The notes under the pieces are model-generated. The model saw nothing but the letters and a program-made list of their open reading frames with translations, had not been told where the DNA came from and did no database searches. The translations under genes and the position numbers were made by a program. 64,000 bases of DNA from Methanocella_A sp963792125 (GTDB lineage: Archaea > Halobacteriota > Methanocellia > Methanocellales > Methanocellaceae): the NCBI GenBank assembly GCA_963792125.1, contig CAWBVA010000009.1:8815-72814 (forward strand). Reading direction: 5' to 3'. Of the stretch, positions 61,501 to 64,000 are shown piece by piece. The number at the start of each line of letters is the position of its first letter. Position 1 is the first letter of the stretch.

Positions 61501-61842
61501 TGACTTATCGTCATTGGGGACGTCAATAGTACATTTTAGTTCATAGGCTTTATATGCCCCGGTTTGAGCCTGTTCTTTCAAAGCTTTATTCATGTCCCCC
61601 GTAGCTGGATAGAGTAAGGCATGTATTCCTTCAAGCGCAGCTAATTCATAAACCCCAGCAACATGCTCTATAAATAATGAATTATCATTAACTGACAATG
61701 ATATGTTTATTTGGTTCCCTAAAGATGCATTAACCTGTCTTATCATTGCCATATTATATGCTTGGCGAATTTTTTCTTTACCTATAGAACGAACAGCCCA
61801 ATGTTCTTCTATTCGTTCTAAGGAGTCCTTAGATATGCTCAT
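58515..61842 (-). pseudogene. Hachiman-like HamB: Ski2-type DExH helicase, many frameshifts
   Basis: About 3.3 kb, some 1,100 codons in broken frames, AT-rich. Start at 61842 (SISKDSLERIEEHWAVRS). In order: Walker A NFPTSGGKTVLAQ (about 60830), motif Ia APTRALVSQITRRLRRDF, VSTPEKLNLVI, DEAH box VVLDEAHNIEDEDRG (about 60500), motif V CATTTLAQGINFP and motif VI NLAGRAGR (about 59730). The C-terminal helical part continues to 58515 in several frames. Shifts or stops occur near 61390, 61130, 61030, 60610, 60520, 60300, 60005 and in 59160-59500. Its start overlaps the nuclease stop (TAATG). Confidence 0.7.
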
Positions 61843-62479
61843 TAGGAGGCCCCTGCGAAATTATTTACTGAATTTACCAAAGTGGATATTGCACCGTTGT
61901 GTAGATATACCGCATGGAAATTAATCGAAGTTTTCGGAGAACATGATTTAGAGATTTTTTTAGCTCTTGATTTTAAATCATTTATTTTTGGTTTAACATC
62001 GCGAACTAAAAATCCAAATAGTGAGATATCAGTACTATTATTAAAATATTAGAATGCTGCATCCTTATACTTTTGCCCCCAAGTGGCATTTACTGCTCTA
62101 GGCCCAAGATAATTAATAACTATAAAATCCTTTATCTTCTCATTACTATGTAATTCTTCTATTTGCTTCTCAAGCCCATGTCTGGATGTAACTACACTAG
62201 GGGGCCATTCTTTTTGATAGGATGTTTTTACTTCACCAAAACAAAAACGTACCGAGCCGTTATTTGTATGAAAACCTACAAGATCAGCACCAGCTCGGAT
62301 TAAACCTTCGGATTTCTAAGATCTCTTCCAGACGGCCATGGAAATTCGCAATTATTGTGATCTGTTAAATAAGCGTCAGCTAAAGCTTCACCAACATGCC
62401 AGTCTTGAACAACAAGTGGGGTGTTTAAAGCATCATTAAGACGCTCTTTCGCAAATCCTGTAATAACCACGGTACTCAT
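61842..62479 (-). pseudogene. Hachiman-like HamA: DUF1837-type PD-(D/E)xK nuclease, broken
   Basis: Starts with ATG at 62479 (STVVITGFAKERLNDALNTP) and needs one shift near 62316 to continue GLIRAGADLVGFHTNNGSVRFCFGEVKTSYQKEW. The D...GEVK pattern is the active site of the restriction-like fold, and the HamA/AbpA family (DUF1837) has this nuclease paired with a Ski2-like helicase. An in-frame TAA at 62049-62051 interrupts the read; coding then resumes in the same frame (STDISLFGFLVRDVKPKIND) to a stop overlapping the helicase start. About 212 codons in total. Confidence 0.62.
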
Positions 62480-62637
62480 AATTCACCGACCTCTAATTTG
62501 CTTATGTCATCTCTTAGCAGAGGAATTACCCGCTCCATCAAAGCACTATCCAGATCATTTTCTGTATATAGTAACCCTTGAACATTTACCGGTTCAGAGC
62601 TATACGCGTACACTAACGCACCAGTAGCCACCACCAC
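62476..62637 (-). CDS. Possible small third gene of the defence operon
   Basis: GTG-started frame of 53 codons (GALVYAYSSEPVNVQGLLYT; MERVIPLLRDDISKLEVGEL), ending in TGA that overlaps the nuclease ATG (ATGA). In the same frame, just upstream, FSLLINMLAFILLVGMR reads like a membrane segment but is separated by stops. May be the remains of a membrane-anchored partner. Weak support. Confidence 0.35.
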   Translation of the reverse strand: MVVATGALVYAYSSEPVNVQGLLYTENDLDSALMERVIPLLRDDISKLEVGEL

Positions 62638-62891
62638 TTATACTCACCGCATACCCACTAAAAGAATGAACGCTAACATGTTAATCAACAAACTAAATAA
62701 AACTATGTAAATTATTTCCAATGGATTAAGCGATAAATATAATTCCAAAATACCTGCCTATGTGCAAGGCCACCCACACAACAATACGAATTTCTAACCT
62801 TTTCACCATTCCGCGCTTTCTTTAGGCAGCCTATAACTCCCTGCCGTCAGATAAATCCTTAGTTATACAGCTTTCGAGTAGTTAGTGCTCT

Positions 62892-63060
62892 TTGAAGAAG
62901 AGTCTATTAATCCTGGTGCTCGGCACGGCCCCTGTCTCCCTTGCCATCATCGTACGGGTAGCACTGACGTTCAACACGAACACTCTTGCCACTGCCGGCG
63001 GTGAGGTGCTTGCCGCAAGCCCATCGGCCGGCGCAGGCGACGAACCGAATGGCCAATTAC
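62892..63060 (+). pseudogene. 5' fragment of a native secreted-protein gene
   Basis: TTG-started frame with LKKSLLILVLGTAPVSLAII, a signal-peptide-like start, then an Ala/Gly-rich segment (LATAGGEVLAASPSAGAGDE). GC content is native here, against AT-rich sequence on both sides; the frame then runs into AT-rich sequence and stops. Looks like a gene cut off by insertion. Confidence 0.4.
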
Positions 63061-63191
63061 CATATACGATAATACCATGTCCAGACAGAACTCACTCTCT
63101 ATCCCGGCAATATTGTATCTAAAAAATCGTTGCCATATATACCAATAAATATAAGTAGTGATAATTTTTAGAATAATATAGAGGTCGATTA

Positions 63192-63566
63192 ATGTTCGGA
63201 GATGATTATTCGGTTCGAAAGACGGCGGTAGAGATAAAAGACGGTCTTTCACAACAATTCAAAAAAGGAAATCTTCGATAGACAAAAAGGTAAATGTTCA
63301 TTATGTAAAAGACCCTTAAAACTTGCCTCTACACAGTATGATCATGTGAAACCCTGGTCAGAGTATGGTACTAGCAAATGTAAAAAACGGCAGGGCCATT
63401 TGTTCTAATTGTCACGACGAAACGACGCATAAAGCTCGTCTTAAAAAAGTTGAAAATAGGTCAAAAAAGAAACCTTCCGACTAATCCATTTGATGTTAAA
63501 CTCCCGGATGTTAAACTCCCGAAAGTTAAAATGCCAAAAAACAAAGGGGGCTTTGGGCTTTTCTAA
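63192..63566 (+). pseudogene. HNH endonuclease, three frameshifts
   Basis: The pieces in order are VEIKDGLSQQFKKGN, then EIFDRQKGKCSLCKRPLKLASTQYDHVKPWSEYGT, then NVKNGRAICSNCHDETTHKARLKK, then STNPFDVKLPDVKLPKVKMP ending in GGFGLF. CSLC/CSNC pairs plus YDHVKPWSEYG and N..A..C..CH form a complete HNH nuclease. Shifts near 63268, 63375 and 63482. The C-terminal KLPDVKLPKVKMPK repeat is typical of a subgroup of these nucleases. AT-rich like the defence genes. Confidence 0.7.
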
Positions 63567-63580
63567 ATAATATAAAGGAG

Positions 63581-63703
63581 GTGAGAGATATAGCTAAAGA
63601 ACGGATTAATAACCCTAAAACTCACAGCGATTCAAGAATACGTCAACGAACGACGAGCAAAGGTAGAAAGGGTCAAATAATGGGTAGATACAAAAATGAC
63701 TGA
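63581..63703 (+). CDS. Small basic protein
   Basis: 40 residues if GTG 63581 starts (RDIAKERINNPKTHSDSRI, then RQRTTSKGRKGQIMGRYKND). A very strong Shine-Dalgarno AAGGAGGTGA (63575-63584) sits on top of the GTG, so translation might begin further in, at the non-standard ATA 63590. Follows the HNH gene by 14 bases, likely the same transcript. Nucleic-acid binding is suggested only by charge. Confidence 0.4.
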   Translation: MRDIAKERINNPKTHSDSRIRQRTTSKGRKGQIMGRYKND

Positions 63704-64000
63704 ATCAATAATTATTTACTTTTTTATTTTTTTTATTCTTAATATTTTCCTGGTATAGACTAATATATCAGGGTGTTATAAGATCCATAGCCTGTGCAAT
63801 ATACAGCGGCTTCGTCCTATCATGGCAATGTGTACCAGAAATGCAAGAACCGTTTATGGACGCCAGGGGCGCCAAGGGCCAAGAGCGCCAATCGGATTAT
63901 GTATAACAGATAACGGAGAACCGACAATAACAACGCTCTGGAAACCACAATAAGAAATAGATCTGCATGAACACAATGATATAGTGACCTCAAGGATGTG
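63704..64000. other. Non-coding end of the window with dispersed-repeat fragment
   Basis: No gene is supported. 63826-63895 contains TGTACCAGAAATGCAAGAAC and CGTTTATGGACGCCAGGGGC with further GCCAAGGG units, matching sequence at 57570-57594 and the repeats near 55990. This marks the return to the native repeat-rich background after the AT-rich island. Confidence 0.5.

Noticed and set aside
1..64000. CRISPR array
   Set aside because: No series of equal repeats with equal-length unique spacers; the repeats present are palindromic composites, tandem doublets or triplets.

Overview
The window is archaeal chromosome. The first 11 kb is the archaeal form of the S10/spc ribosomal superoperon (uL22 to uL15, SecY, adenylate kinase, EMC3-like DUF106, CMP kinase, Cbf5), and the alpha operon (uS13, uS4, uS11, Rpo3) follows at 19-21.6 kb. 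A Rpo3 with two 4Fe-4S motifs, a lone Ech-type hydrogenase large subunit, TATA-type promoters, an archaeal SRP RNA and strongly C-ending codons fit a methanogen of the Methanocella type. That genus call is inference; no 16S rRNA or mcr gene is present.

Layout. 1-13.4 kb: housekeeping superoperon. 13.4-19 kb: an accessory block sits where cbf5 would normally be followed by tRNA-Ser and rps13. It holds an orphan hydrogenase large subunit, a MerB-like protein with a B-box, an ArsR regulator, a dicluster ferredoxin, an acetyltransferase, and a 5'-truncated intron-bearing tRNA-Ser(GGA) between two copies of a composite hairpin repeat. 19-22 kb: alpha operon and tRNA-Leu(TAA). 22-33.5 kb: secreted proteins (one a likely ADP-ribosyltransferase), AhpD-like protein, a TATA-driven tandem-hairpin RNA element ahead of a winged-helix gene, TPR protein, ABC exporter, glutaredoxin, and a CheW-CheC fusion. 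33.56-33.85 kb: SRP RNA. 34-53.6 kb: mostly small membrane and hypothetical proteins, a broken MASE3 histidine kinase, SfsA, a TiaS-like protein, tRNA-Leu(CAG), YchF GTPase, ChrB-like/MFS pair, superoxide reductase, a PGF-CTERM surface protein and a HEAT/zinc-ribbon protein.

53.7-58.5 kb: a complete bacterial-type ruvC-ruvA-ruvB operon, unusual in Archaea. The 3' third of ruvB is present a second time 2.6 kb downstream. Between the copies lie a toxin-antitoxin pair flanked by direct repeats, a small membrane protein and several long inverted repeats. 58.5-63.8 kb: an AT-rich island with a frameshifted Hachiman-like (HamA DUF1837-type nuclease plus HamB Ski2-like helicase) defence operon and an HNH nuclease.

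One caution governs the reading. About a dozen genes, including essential cbf5 and rpo3, carry single-base frameshifts, several in short homopolymer runs. Many breaks are therefore probably sequence errors rather than true pseudogenes. The same cannot be assumed for the AT-rich island, where decay is equally plausible.
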